Part shown: positions 18,360-27,765 of the stretch, piece by piece
Numbering within the stretch: the first letter of the stretch is position 1
Layout: the number at the start of each line of letters is the position of its first letter
DNA from: a bacterium
GTDB taxonomy: Bacteria > SAR324 > XYD2-FULL-50-16
Assembly: GCA_018829445.1 (NCBI GenBank)
Contig: JAHJTV010000087.1
Span: forward strand, 1-64,000
DNA: 64,000 bases
Direction of reading: 5' to 3'
Notes under the pieces: model-generated
What the model was told of the DNA's origin: nothing
Databases searched by the model: none
The model's input: the letters and a program-made list of their open reading frames with translations, nothing else
Position numbers and translations under genes: made by a program

Positions 18360-19001
18360 CTAATCCTTAAGTTTTCTTAATAGAGTGGTGTCAATGTCAT
18401 CAAACGTTCTTTTAATATTGTACAAAACGATTCCCATAATCATGATCCCAACCAGCACATCCAACAAAATAACATACTCAACCATATGATGAGTCCGCTT
18501 TGAAAAACTAGCCCCGATAATATAGATTCCATTTTCCAGCATCATATACCCTATCAACATGGTAATAGCCTTGCGTCTGGCCATCAGAAGAAACATTCCT
18601 CCAACCAGCATGGTAATGGCAGTCGGCATTGTTAAAAGACTCGTTTTGTTGGCAGGAAGATGAAACTTGGAACTGATATAAACGGAAAAAATGATCAACA
18701 GTAAGCCTGTAAATATGGAGAGATGATAGCCGATGAGGGGTTCGATTTCCCGTTTGGCGGAAATCTTGCGTACTGCGAAATATAGTAAGGCGGGGATAAT
18801 AATTCCGCGGACAGTCATCATGATAAATCCGAACACCAGATTAACCGTCGACAGATCATTCTGCTGCAAAATCGGAACAATGGACACAGCAATGCCTTGA
18901 AAGGATATCACCTTTATCATGGTCAGAATCCTGCTTGATGCAAAAGCAAGCAGCACGGATAGAAGAATCAACAATAGAATCGTATTATATGGATCAATCA
19001 T
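18360..19001 (-). CDS. hyfE: HyfE-like membrane subunit (NuoK/MrpC type)
   Basis: The 213-residue membrane protein has about seven hydrophobic helices and a short C-terminal cytoplasmic tail. Its central part (MLVGGMFLLMARRKAITMLI, then GYMMLENGIY) resembles NuoK and MrpC, with a glutamate in the LENG helix at a position used for proton transfer in that family. HyfE is longer than NuoK, as here. It overlaps the upstream hyfC-like gene by four bases. It links the quinone-site-like subunit to the antiporter subunits in hydrogenase-4-type complexes. Confidence 0.85.
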   Translation of the reverse strand: MIDPYNTILLLILLSVLLAFASSRILTMIKVISFQGIAVSIVPILQQNDLSTVNLVFGFIMMTVRGIIIPALLYFAVRKISAKREIEPLIGYHLSIFTGLLLIIFSVYISSKFHLPANKTSLLTMPTAITMLVGGMFLLMARRKAITMLIGYMMLENGIYIIGASFSKRTHHMVEYVILLDVLVGIMIMGIVLYNIKRTFDDIDTTLLRKLKD

Positions 19002-19915
19002 GGTGTGTACTCCAATACCACAATCACCGCAAAAACAACCAACGCGAATGATGTTAATAAATACTTGGGTACTTTCGGCATTTTAAATCTGGCCATAACA
19101 GATTCAGTAACTCCAATTACAAAATAAACCGCTCCCAGGACAAGGAAAAAAACAATCAGATCAACCAGCCAATGTCCCAGTTGGAATGGAAACAAAAAGC
19201 AGGTTACAAAACAGGCGTAAAACATGAGCTTTAACTGGGCTCCAAGCTCAATAAACGCCAGATCCGGTCCGCTGTGATCGAGAATCATGACTTCATGAAT
19301 CATAGTCAGTTCCAGATGAGTGGTAGGATCATCAATGGGAACCCGGCTGTTCTCAGAAAGCAGGATCATGTAAACAGCAAATATCACCAGTAGAAACGGT
19401 GGTCCGATTGTCTGCCAAAGCATCAAGCTTTGAGTTTTTTTGAGATAACCGACCAAAGTTAATTCACCACTCACCAAATATAACAAAATAAACACCATAA
19501 ACAGGGTCAGCTCTGCAAAGACGGAGAAATAAGCCTCACGGGCAGTTCCCATTCCCTGGAAAGGTGAGGCCGTATCAAGACCTGCCAGAATCATAAAGAA
19601 TCTGGCCAACCCCATCATATAAAATACAAGAATAACATCACCTTGAAATGAGAACATCGGTTGCTCTCCTCCTAAGGGAAAAAACGAGAGGGCCAACAGA
19701 GCCGTTCCCAGAGTTATTACCGGACTGACTTTAAATATAAAAGTAGTGCTATTACTGTAGACTGATCCCTTTTTTAGCAATTTTATAATGGTATAATAGT
19801 TAATAAACAAGGGGGGGCCCTGCCTTCCTCCGAAAAAGGCTTTCACTTTCTTAATGATACCAGCATAAAGAGGCCCCAGAAGGATAACCAAAATCAACAA
19901 GATGAGCGGATTCAT
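18998..19915 (-). CDS. hyfC: HyfC/HycD-like membrane subunit (NuoH type)
   Basis: The 305-residue protein has eight predicted hydrophobic segments. Family features are GRQGPPLFINYYTIIKLL near residue 31 and SENSRVPIDDPTTHLELTMI (about 185-204), the Glu/Asp-rich cytoplasmic loop that contacts the NuoB/NuoD-like subunits in complex I relatives. It anchors the peripheral arm and couples its redox chemistry to the membrane arm. It is seven bases downstream of the hyfB-like gene and overlaps hyfE by four bases. Confidence 0.88.
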   Translation of the reverse strand: MNPLILLILVILLGPLYAGIIKKVKAFFGGRQGPPLFINYYTIIKLLKKGSVYSNSTTFIFKVSPVITLGTALLALSFFPLGGEQPMFSFQGDVILVFYMMGLARFFMILAGLDTASPFQGMGTAREAYFSVFAELTLFMVFILLYLVSGELTLVGYLKKTQSLMLWQTIGPPFLLVIFAVYMILLSENSRVPIDDPTTHLELTMIHEVMILDHSGPDLAFIELGAQLKLMFYACFVTCFLFPFQLGHWLVDLIVFFLVLGAVYFVIGVTESVMARFKMPKVPKYLLTSFALVVFAVIVVLEYTP

Positions 19916-19922
19916 TGTATTC

Positions 19923-21881
19923 CTATATTATCAACAACAAAATAATCACAGCCAACAGAATGTACCCGATATAAAGATGGATATCCCCGTGTTGAATCCA
20001 GCGTAATCGATTAAATATCGCCAGTATAGGCCGTATCAACCAACGGACTAAGCCTGTTTCTGCCAGATCTTCAAGATCGGAATGGTAACTTGTTTCACTC
20101 GGAAAATGACCCTTAACATCAAAGTGTATTACTTCTACCGGTGCAATAGGTTTAAAGAAATTCAAGAACGTCGCCACAAAGGAAGTCCCGGTATATTGAA
20201 TGCGAGGTGAAGATTTTGTATATCCACATCCCCAGGTGGATGAAGCAGTGATTGTTTTGTTTCTATAAAACAGGGTTCGTATGCCCCATAATACCATCAC
20301 CAGGACAATAAAAAACAAGACTGTAAATGAAATGTTACGGTTGATTGCCAAAACACCCTCAATCGAAACATTGGAACTAACCTGGGGAATCGAATTGGTA
20401 GCCAGTAATGACAATCGAATAAAGATATCGGGGAAAACGCCTATCAACAGGCAGATAACAGCCAAAATAATCATGGGGATTTGCATGATCAGTCCGCTTT
20501 CCTGCAACGTATGATCCGGTATCTTTCTGGGTTCACCAAGAAAAACAATCCCGAACACCTTGGTAAAGCCGGCCAGTGCCAACCCGCCAATTAGGGCCAG
20601 AGAAATAATTCCCAGAGCGGATGGAATAAATCCGGTTTCATTAAAACTGATCCCCTGGAAACTTCCATAGTAGATAAGAAATTCGCTGATAAATCCGTTA
20701 AAAGGGGGTAACCCGGTAATCGCCAGTGAACCGACCAGAAAGGTGACTCCGGTAACCTTCATCTTTTTGAGATAACCTCCCATCTGGTCAATTGTCTCAA
20801 ATCCGCTTTTATGAATGACAGATCCCGCCCCCATAAAAAGCAGGGATTTAAACAGGGCATGATTTAAAATATGTAAAAAAGCCCCGGAAAACCCTAACAG
20901 AGCCATTGCCGGTAGATTTTGTGATACCCCGATCATTCCAATTCCTAACCCGATCAGAATGATCCCAATGTTTTCCACACTACAATAAGCCAGTAACCGT
21001 TTCAGATTCTGCTGTCCCAACATCTGTACAACACCGAAAACACCAGAAAGTATTCCAAAGCAAAGAACCAGATACCCAAAAAGAATGGAATTGCTATTAA
21101 GTAGACAATAAAACCTGATAATTCCATAAATACCAATCTTGATCATCACGCCCGACATAATAGCGGAAACGTGACTTGGCGCTGCAGGGTGAGCATAGGG
21201 AAGCCAGATATGCAAAGGAAACATCCCTGCTTTTGAGCCAAACCCCAACAGCAACAGCAGAAAAACAAGAATCTTAATCTCTTCCGGGAGCGCTAATATT
21301 TTGTTAAATCCCAGGTCTCCGGTATAAGCAATGATTACTCCAAATCCTGCAAAGATAAGAAATGCACCTGCCTGGGTAAAAACAAAGTATAAATAGGCTG
21401 CTTTTCGTGTGGATTCTTTCTGATAATTAAAAAGCACCAGGAAGAAAGATGAGATCGACATCACCTCCCAAGAGATGGCAAAGCTGAAAAGGTCCCCTGC
21501 ATATACCACCAAAGCCATTGAAACTACAAGCAGACTATAAAATAAATTATTAACTGCAATTCCTAACGCTTTCTCGGTGTTGTTGAGATATTGAAAGCTA
21601 TATAGCCTACCCAGTAGGGAAATAAAAAATATGGGAAAAAGGAAAAAGGCTGAAATTGGGTCCAATTCAAAACTGAGGGGAAACACCCTGAAATTAGTGA
21701 AAAGTACGGAATAAGTATTTCCGTTAAAAAGACCATCAAATGCCGGAATAAGACCAGTTATACAACCACAGGTGATCAACAGCAGACCGAGTGCGTTCAT
21801 CAGTTGAAACTTCCGAACTAAAAACAAGGGGAGAAAACCTCCCAAAACGATCAGCACTAATGACAATAAAAGAGCATTCAT
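19923..21881 (-). CDS. hyfB: Antiporter-like membrane subunit (HyfB/NuoL type)
   Basis: This is the first gene of the operon, 652 residues, with about 16 hydrophobic segments. Antiporter-fold signatures are MFPLHIWLPYAHPAAPSHV (about residues 221-239) and NHALFKSLLFMGAGSVIH (about 340-357). A long C-terminal extension ends in a hydrophobic helix after residue 630, comparable to the lateral helix region of NuoL and HyfB. It is the distal ion-translocating unit. The promoter must lie in the 392-base divergent region at 21882-22273, where no clear consensus was found. Confidence 0.87.
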   Translation of the reverse strand: MNALLLSLVLIVLGGFLPLFLVRKFQLMNALGLLLITCGCITGLIPAFDGLFNGNTYSVLFTNFRVFPLSFELDPISAFFLFPIFFISLLGRLYSFQYLNNTEKALGIAVNNLFYSLLVVSMALVVYAGDLFSFAISWEVMSISSFFLVLFNYQKESTRKAAYLYFVFTQAGAFLIFAGFGVIIAYTGDLGFNKILALPEEIKILVFLLLLLGFGSKAGMFPLHIWLPYAHPAAPSHVSAIMSGVMIKIGIYGIIRFYCLLNSNSILFGYLVLCFGILSGVFGVVQMLGQQNLKRLLAYCSVENIGIILIGLGIGMIGVSQNLPAMALLGFSGAFLHILNHALFKSLLFMGAGSVIHKSGFETIDQMGGYLKKMKVTGVTFLVGSLAITGLPPFNGFISEFLIYYGSFQGISFNETGFIPSALGIISLALIGGLALAGFTKVFGIVFLGEPRKIPDHTLQESGLIMQIPMIILAVICLLIGVFPDIFIRLSLLATNSIPQVSSNVSIEGVLAINRNISFTVLFFIVLVMVLWGIRTLFYRNKTITASSTWGCGYTKSSPRIQYTGTSFVATFLNFFKPIAPVEVIHFDVKGHFPSETSYHSDLEDLAETGLVRWLIRPILAIFNRLRWIQHGDIHLYIGYILLAVIILLLII

Positions 21882-22273
21882 TGGAGAAACGTTTGATGTT
21901 TTTCTAAAACAGAAAGGAAAACAATTAGTTATTGTTTCGATGAAAGGTGATCGGTTCTTTTTTTGGAAAATCCTATAAAATAAAATGTTTGAGTGGATTA
22001 TAGCTTATTCTTTTGAAAGAGTAGAATGAAGTTATTTTTTTTTTAAGTGTCATTCATCGGTTTTTGTGAGGTAGCACAGTTTTTATCGATAGTAGGTAAA
22101 AGCTGGTAAATCCGTAGATATATCAAATGTGTTTGTTTTAAACATGGTCTGATGAATCAATATAAATTCAACCCACACCTGAGGCGATATCCAAAAAGTA
22201 CTATTAAATCTCATGATTCTGGGATATCTTTAAAATAAGTTATCTGAAACCTTTAATTTGGAAGAGTAAGCAC
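21882..22273. other. Divergent intergenic region
   Basis: This 392-base AT-rich gap separates the minus-strand hydrogenase-4-like operon from a plus-strand lipoprotein gene, so it should hold two promoters. I could not identify convincing -35/-10 or -24/-12 boxes, inverted repeats or a small gene. There is a ten-base T run near 22033. Confidence 0.4.
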
Positions 22274-23656
22274 ATGAAAAGTTCAATAGAGTATAATCGC
22301 ATCAGAATCCCCAGAGTAGCAACTCTGTTTTTGGGGGTGCTTTTTGGGGTTATCATATCAATATCCTGTAGTGAAAATGAACAATCAGATTCGCAAAGCA
22401 GTCTGCAGCCAACCAATGATTCCGCAGTTTTTCTTAATCAAGATGCGGATAGCCTGGCTGATCAAATAGCTGTATCCAATTCGGCTCTTGAGATCAATAC
22501 AACTAACTACGTTTCCAGGTCCGAGCAACCGGTCACGATTCAGCAATCCTCCATTGGCCTCAAACTGGGAGGACGGGTTGAGGGAGTGGCTTTAAGTATG
22601 GTTGCGGAAGTAAGTGCGGCATCTCTTGATGATGCAATCCTTCAGGCAACGGACATTGAACTGAAGGAGCAAAAGGCATATGTTTCTTACAATATGGCCG
22701 GAGACCGTTTTTCGGGAGCAATTCAAGTTATTTCAACAAAGAGCAATGAATCTCCATATGTCCTTGCCGAGCTCATCTTCGAAGATATTGATGTTAATGC
22801 AGTCTATATAGATGGAAATGTGCTTTATGCAGTCGGAGCTGCTGATCCGGCAACCCGGGCGTTTTCCACTCCGGCGGTGCTGATTATCATTGATTTGAAG
22901 CAGGGTATTCCGGAAACTTCGATTACCATGGTCGATATACCCAGTTATGCAGGTACCGATGTATTAACCGGAAGTGCCCATGTTTTCGCAACAGTGGGGG
23001 CAGATAATGGTGGATTGGTTCGGATCTCAAAAACAAATCCCTCCTCTTTTGATAAATCCATTGATTTTTATGCCATTGATGACGCCCGCTCCCTGGCTCT
23101 GGAATCCAACAGGGTTTGTGTTTTAAAAGGAACAGAAGGGCAGGCAACCTTTTTTGATGCAAATGCTCTGACCCAGGCTTCATCCCTGGCTGATGTTACG
23201 GCTAGTCGAACAGTGTCGTTTTCAGGTACAGCTACTATTCCTTACTCAAAATCAACCGTAGAAATGATTTCCAATGTTACCTTGATGGCCCTGGGAGACG
23301 GAGGAATCAAGGCGATACTTTCCGACGGCACGAGTACATCACCGACTCCATTGTTTGAAATACCGCAGCTAACAGGCGTCACAGGCTTGAGTGATACGGT
23401 GACTGTTACGAATGCAGCCAGTGTATATAAAGACCTCCTCTTCCGAGCCAACGGCGAAGCAGGGGTTGATCTCTATAAACTCAGCACCAGCCTGCAATCC
23501 AATATAAGCGCTGGAGACACATTGACCCCCTCCTGGATAGGATCTCTTTCTTTTGAGCGGTTGGCATCGGCAAACGGCCTCTACTATCGACTTGGTTGGC
23601 TTTTTGTTGCAGATGGCCTTGGAGGGATGAAAATTGTCCTGGTAGATCAGCTGTAA
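22274..23656 (+). CDS. Predicted lipoprotein, beta-propeller-like (LVIVD-type)
   Basis: The 460-residue protein has a long N-terminal hydrophobic segment ending IISISC, a lipobox-like site, followed by a Ser/Gln-rich linker. Repeated strands of the type VYIDGNVLYAVGAADP, VFATVGADNGGLVRIS and LFVADGLGGMKIVLVD occur about every 45-55 residues. These resemble LVIVD-repeat propellers found in surface proteins. A GGAAGAG ribosome site lies about eight bases upstream. It is followed after 105 bases by the outer-membrane barrel candidate and may be co-transcribed with it. Function unknown. Confidence 0.65.
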   Translation: MKSSIEYNRIRIPRVATLFLGVLFGVIISISCSENEQSDSQSSLQPTNDSAVFLNQDADSLADQIAVSNSALEINTTNYVSRSEQPVTIQQSSIGLKLGGRVEGVALSMVAEVSAASLDDAILQATDIELKEQKAYVSYNMAGDRFSGAIQVISTKSNESPYVLAELIFEDIDVNAVYIDGNVLYAVGAADPATRAFSTPAVLIIIDLKQGIPETSITMVDIPSYAGTDVLTGSAHVFATVGADNGGLVRISKTNPSSFDKSIDFYAIDDARSLALESNRVCVLKGTEGQATFFDANALTQASSLADVTASRTVSFSGTATIPYSKSTVEMISNVTLMALGDGGIKAILSDGTSTSPTPLFEIPQLTGVTGLSDTVTVTNAASVYKDLLFRANGEAGVDLYKLSTSLQSNISAGDTLTPSWIGSLSFERLASANGLYYRLGWLFVADGLGGMKIVLVDQL

Positions 23657-23761
23657 CTCTCAGTGACCTTAAGGCCTGTCTATATTTCATCTGGACAGGC
23701 TGCCAAAATCCGTTTTAAGTTGAACAAGCATTAGATCTTTAATCAAATTTTACTTCTCATT

Positions 23762-24817
23762 ATGAAAAAATTGTCGTGTATTGAATTACTGCTTTTCTCC
23801 TTTCTGTTTTGCTTTTTTGTAGATCATAAAACCGCAATTGCAAGTGAAGTCGGAGTGGATGGCGAATATCGAAAAATTGGAAGATATCACTCGGATAGTG
23901 AATCAATTGGAAGCATTATCACGATTCAGCAGGGCGATCTTTTTATCAACTACTCATTATCGGATTCCCTTTCACTGTATTACACCGAAAATCAGGAAGC
24001 TTGGAATCTGGAACATCCTGATGGCACCGACTATTTTAGTTTTTATTTACAAAAGCATATCCCCAAAATCAGATATAAAGCAGAAGATTGGGATGCATCG
24101 CTCACGCTGCCTGTAATCGACGTTGCTTCTGAAGATCAGCTTTACACCCGAATTGAAGATGATGATCGCAATCAGGTTATTCTACCTGCTTTAACAGGCG
24201 AGTATCGCATTTCAAACTGGTTTGTGGATGCTGCCGTTTGGCAGGAATCGGCCATCCATGCTTTCGATTACTATCGGTATACCTTGTTTCTTTATCAGAC
24301 CAGCCAAATAGGCGGTGGGCTTAATCTTACAGGCAATCAAATGATCAGGGTTGGGGCCAATACGATGGAACGGATCTATCCCAGTAATTATGATCAGAGA
24401 ATCGACGAATATGAAGCCTGGTATCGTTTTAAAGAACCAACGGAATTTTCCGACTCTATTCAATGGAGAGAGGCTTCCCTTAAATATGTCCACACCATAT
24501 TTCCCGATATATCGGTTAATAAGATTATTTTTGCCAATAACTTTAAATTCAGCTTGTTTAGCTTAACTCATTTTATTGATTATGAACTGCTCTTTACAGA
24601 CTCAGTAACTTTATACAGGGAAGGATTGTACCAGTATTCCTTGATAGAGACTGATGAAAAGAAAAATGACATTTTACAGGTCTTTACCTATTCAGGATTC
24701 ACCAGAATTGGAGAGAGCAGTTTTTTTCTTAGCTGGAAATATAGCCTGGAAGACTCTCTGATCGAAAACTACATCCTTGATCAACTTCTTCAGATTAAAC
24801 TCGTATACGCCTTCTAA
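23762..24817 (+). CDS. Predicted outer-membrane beta-barrel protein
   Basis: The 351-residue protein has a classical signal peptide (cleavage probably after AIA near residue 28). The body is made of alternating polar and aromatic strands such as LFINYSLSDSLSLYYTE and NWFVDAAVWQES. It ends in LVYAF, with a terminal phenylalanine as recognised by the BAM machinery. I do not recognise a named family; porin-like or a surface-exposure partner of the preceding lipoprotein is possible. The end of the gene is 35 bases from the convergent glycosyltransferase gene. Confidence 0.6.
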   Translation: MKKLSCIELLLFSFLFCFFVDHKTAIASEVGVDGEYRKIGRYHSDSESIGSIITIQQGDLFINYSLSDSLSLYYTENQEAWNLEHPDGTDYFSFYLQKHIPKIRYKAEDWDASLTLPVIDVASEDQLYTRIEDDDRNQVILPALTGEYRISNWFVDAAVWQESAIHAFDYYRYTLFLYQTSQIGGGLNLTGNQMIRVGANTMERIYPSNYDQRIDEYEAWYRFKEPTEFSDSIQWREASLKYVHTIFPDISVNKIIFANNFKFSLFSLTHFIDYELLFTDSVTLYREGLYQYSLIETDEKKNDILQVFTYSGFTRIGESSFFLSWKYSLEDSLIENYILDQLLQIKLVYAF

Positions 24818-24851
24818 ATCCCAAAAACAAGGGGGCCATCTCTTGTATTCC

Positions 24852-27746
24852 TCACCCCGGTTTTGGCGCTCCAAACCCCTTTCTCACCATTGTACCCCAC
24901 CCTTTTGGCTTCTTCATGGCGCTAAAGTATCCGGTTACTCGCCAAAAGCTGATGGTTTGCCTGAAACCAAGATTCTCCAAAACGGCGTAGGCTATCATCA
25001 AAAATACCTCCCTCATGGTAAATATCTCATTTTCTTTTTCTGCAATGATCAAAGAGAAAATCGATATAAAAACGCCCATTAAAATTGTAGACACAAACAG
25101 CAGGATAGCCAGTTTTGCATTGATTAATCCAAAGATGGCAGCTATCAAAACCATCAGATATCCCTGAACCTCGATTAATGGACCCAGGATCTCAAAAATG
25201 AGAAAATAGGGCATAGAAAAAAGCCCCATACTTCCGTAGGAGGGATTAAACAGGATTTTTCGATGGAAAAACAAAATATCGATCAATCCACGATGCCAAC
25301 GATCACGTTGGTTGGAAAGGATTTTTAGACTTTCCGGTACTTCAGTCCAACAATTGGCATTATAAGAGTAGTTTATTTTATAAGCGGTTTTTTTCTCTTT
25401 CATCAACCGGCTTAGCCTTACGACCAATTCCATATCTTCACCAACGGTGTCTTTTTTCAACTTGCCACTACTGGTCAGGTAACCACCCACTTGTATTATC
25501 CTGTCTTTTTTAAACAATCCAAAGGCACCGGAAATTATTAATAGGCAATTAATGTAAGCCCATCCCAAGCGACCGGCGAGGAAAGCCCGCAGGTATTCAA
25601 TGGTTTGAAATCTGGCCAGATGGTTTTTTGGAAGCCTTATTTTCGTTAGCATCCCTTTATCGACATCACAACCGTTAATAGGAAGGATATTTCCCCCAAC
25701 TGCCACACCTTCAGCATCGGAATCCAGAAACTGAGTTACAATCTTTAACAGCGCATCCGGTTCGAGTAGGGAATCTGCATCTATACCGCAAAAGTAATCC
25801 ATTTTTGAGATATTGATACCGGCATTTAGGGAGTCCGCTTTTCCGCCATTAGTTTTATTAACCACTACCAGCTTTGGAAAGGAATCGTTTTTATATATTC
25901 CCAACACCGGTTTTGTATTCAATTGTCCGTCAATAGTGTAATCAACCTTCTCCAACTGGTAGTAGTCTATCAACCTGTTCAGGGTCTGATCTTTGGAACC
26001 ATCATTGACTAAAATAAGTTCATAATTTGGGTACGATAAGTTTAAAAGTGAATTGGCACTCTCGATAATATTGGCTTCTTCGTTAAATGCGGGGGCACTA
26101 ACAGAGATGGAAGGCAGAATATCCTTCTTAAACAGGTAGGATATTTTTTTGGTTCGCCATTCCCATATTTGCTTTCTCAATCCTAAAAAAGAAAAGATAC
26201 AAAGGAGTAAATAACTTAAATTAACTGAAGTTGAATAGTACACCAGCAGATAGTTGAATTGGACCACATATGCCTTTAGGTGGCCAATCACAAGGCCTGG
26301 TTGCTGAAACAACCGGGTCAAACTGTCTTGATTAATAATATTTTTTACGCTGTCCCAATTCATCAAAGTATAAACAGTGGGCCCCAGGAGCAGTATCAGG
26401 ATAAGAAGACAATACAACGTTATGATCTTTGACTTCTCCAACTTCTCTTCCCGCTTTTCGGCAATAATATCAAAAGACGTCAAATTCAGTTTACGAAGAA
26501 GTCTTTGATCCAGATAAGTTCGAAATTCAATCAGCAACGTCTCATTATGATCTATAACCCCTTTCACCACTGATAGCAGTTCGTTTTCAATTTCTATATT
26601 GGTATTCCTGTTTAAAAAGCCGATGACTTCATTACAGATTCCCAGAGATAGAACTTCTTTTATCAGCTTTTTTTGAGGATCTCGATCTCTTTCCAGTAAT
26701 CTGACAATAAAAAACTCAAGTTTAACGGAAAGGATTTGAGCAAGGCGCTTTCTGAGTTTTTGATCTTTTTCCTGATGGAAGCGCTCAGAAAAAAAATGAA
26801 TGGTGGCAGGTTTAGCAGTTAGTATTCGGCTCAATGATGTGATAGTTGTCTGCTGTGACTCGGGATCATTCAAAAAGGGTATCAATCTCTCGATGGTACT
26901 GGAATCGCTAACGATGGCAGAAGCTTCTATTGCAAGATTCCGGATACGTGCATCAACAGCATTAACATACCTGGTATCTGCCATCAAGTGAGGATACTGA
27001 ATGGACAATGAAGATGCTGCCGCCAGGGCAAGCTCTTCATTGTCCCCATCAATCATAGCTACCAGATATTGTTTTAGATCGTCAGCTGTATAAACAGAAG
27101 CAAAATGTATGATTAGCCGCTTAACCTCGATACTTTTATGCTGAATAAAAACGGGAAGTGATTGATAGAGTCGATGACCAAGGGCAACTATAAGGGCGTT
27201 AGCCTTTTTTAAAAACCAGTCCGGCGATCCAATGAGAGACGAAATCAAAACCGGAATGGAACGGCTGTCACCTATCTCAACCAGGGAATTAATCAAATAA
27301 AGTTTTACGTAGAAGGCTTTCTCTCTTTTGAGTTCTTTTTCAAGGGTCATTCTGGCATAATCAGTCGAAATGTTTCCCAGGTAGACGATGGATTCTATTC
27401 GTTTGCTCCGTCTGAGTGATCGCACTCCTTTGGAGATCTTGACATCAAACTGATATTTAGAAATAAAGCGAATGATCTCTTTCTGTTCTTGTAACCCCAG
27501 CTGAATTGACTGATTAAGTTCAATAAAACGGTATAAAAAGTCCCTCATACCTTTCTTTATTATCAAAAGGCGTTGTTCATCCGACATCTTGGTAAAACGA
27601 TTCAGTATAATATCTGAATAGTAATCCAACATTTTTTGTTTTCTGGTGAAAAGCATTTTGTTCCAGATAATCACAAAAGTGCCAAAAAGACACATGCCGG
27701 TTAAGCAGTAAAGTATAAAAAGCGCAATTTCGAATGTAATGGCCAT
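24852..27746 (-). CDS. HEAT-repeat protein fused to a family 2 membrane glycosyltransferase
   Basis: The 964-residue protein has three parts. Residues 1-30 are a membrane helix and about 40-430 are helical HEAT-like repeats (for example YVKLYLINSLVEIGDSRSIP). Then come two membrane helices (about 435-455 and 500-525). A GT2 domain (about 545-820) has VNDGSKD, the metal-binding GIDADS, the catalytic GEDMELV and QRDRW, the signature of processive synthases such as PgaC, NodC and cellulose synthase. Three or four C-terminal helices follow. It probably polymerises and extrudes an exopolysaccharide. The regulatory protein encoded just upstream (gap 19 bases) is likely co-transcribed. Confidence 0.85.
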   Translation of the reverse strand: MAITFEIALFILYCLTGMCLFGTFVIIWNKMLFTRKQKMLDYYSDIILNRFTKMSDEQRLLIIKKGMRDFLYRFIELNQSIQLGLQEQKEIIRFISKYQFDVKISKGVRSLRRSKRIESIVYLGNISTDYARMTLEKELKREKAFYVKLYLINSLVEIGDSRSIPVLISSLIGSPDWFLKKANALIVALGHRLYQSLPVFIQHKSIEVKRLIIHFASVYTADDLKQYLVAMIDGDNEELALAAASSLSIQYPHLMADTRYVNAVDARIRNLAIEASAIVSDSSTIERLIPFLNDPESQQTTITSLSRILTAKPATIHFFSERFHQEKDQKLRKRLAQILSVKLEFFIVRLLERDRDPQKKLIKEVLSLGICNEVIGFLNRNTNIEIENELLSVVKGVIDHNETLLIEFRTYLDQRLLRKLNLTSFDIIAEKREEKLEKSKIITLYCLLILILLLGPTVYTLMNWDSVKNIINQDSLTRLFQQPGLVIGHLKAYVVQFNYLLVYYSTSVNLSYLLLCIFSFLGLRKQIWEWRTKKISYLFKKDILPSISVSAPAFNEEANIIESANSLLNLSYPNYELILVNDGSKDQTLNRLIDYYQLEKVDYTIDGQLNTKPVLGIYKNDSFPKLVVVNKTNGGKADSLNAGINISKMDYFCGIDADSLLEPDALLKIVTQFLDSDAEGVAVGGNILPINGCDVDKGMLTKIRLPKNHLARFQTIEYLRAFLAGRLGWAYINCLLIISGAFGLFKKDRIIQVGGYLTSSGKLKKDTVGEDMELVVRLSRLMKEKKTAYKINYSYNANCWTEVPESLKILSNQRDRWHRGLIDILFFHRKILFNPSYGSMGLFSMPYFLIFEILGPLIEVQGYLMVLIAAIFGLINAKLAILLFVSTILMGVFISIFSLIIAEKENEIFTMREVFLMIAYAVLENLGFRQTISFWRVTGYFSAMKKPKGWGTMVRKGFGAPKPG

Positions 27747-27765
27747 TTTTGCTAAAATAGAAATT

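Noticed and set aside
14646..21881. Functional group 4 NiFe hydrogenase or formate hydrogenlyase
   Set aside because: The large subunit lacks the four NiFe-binding cysteines at L1 and L2, and no formate dehydrogenase or maturation genes are in the window.
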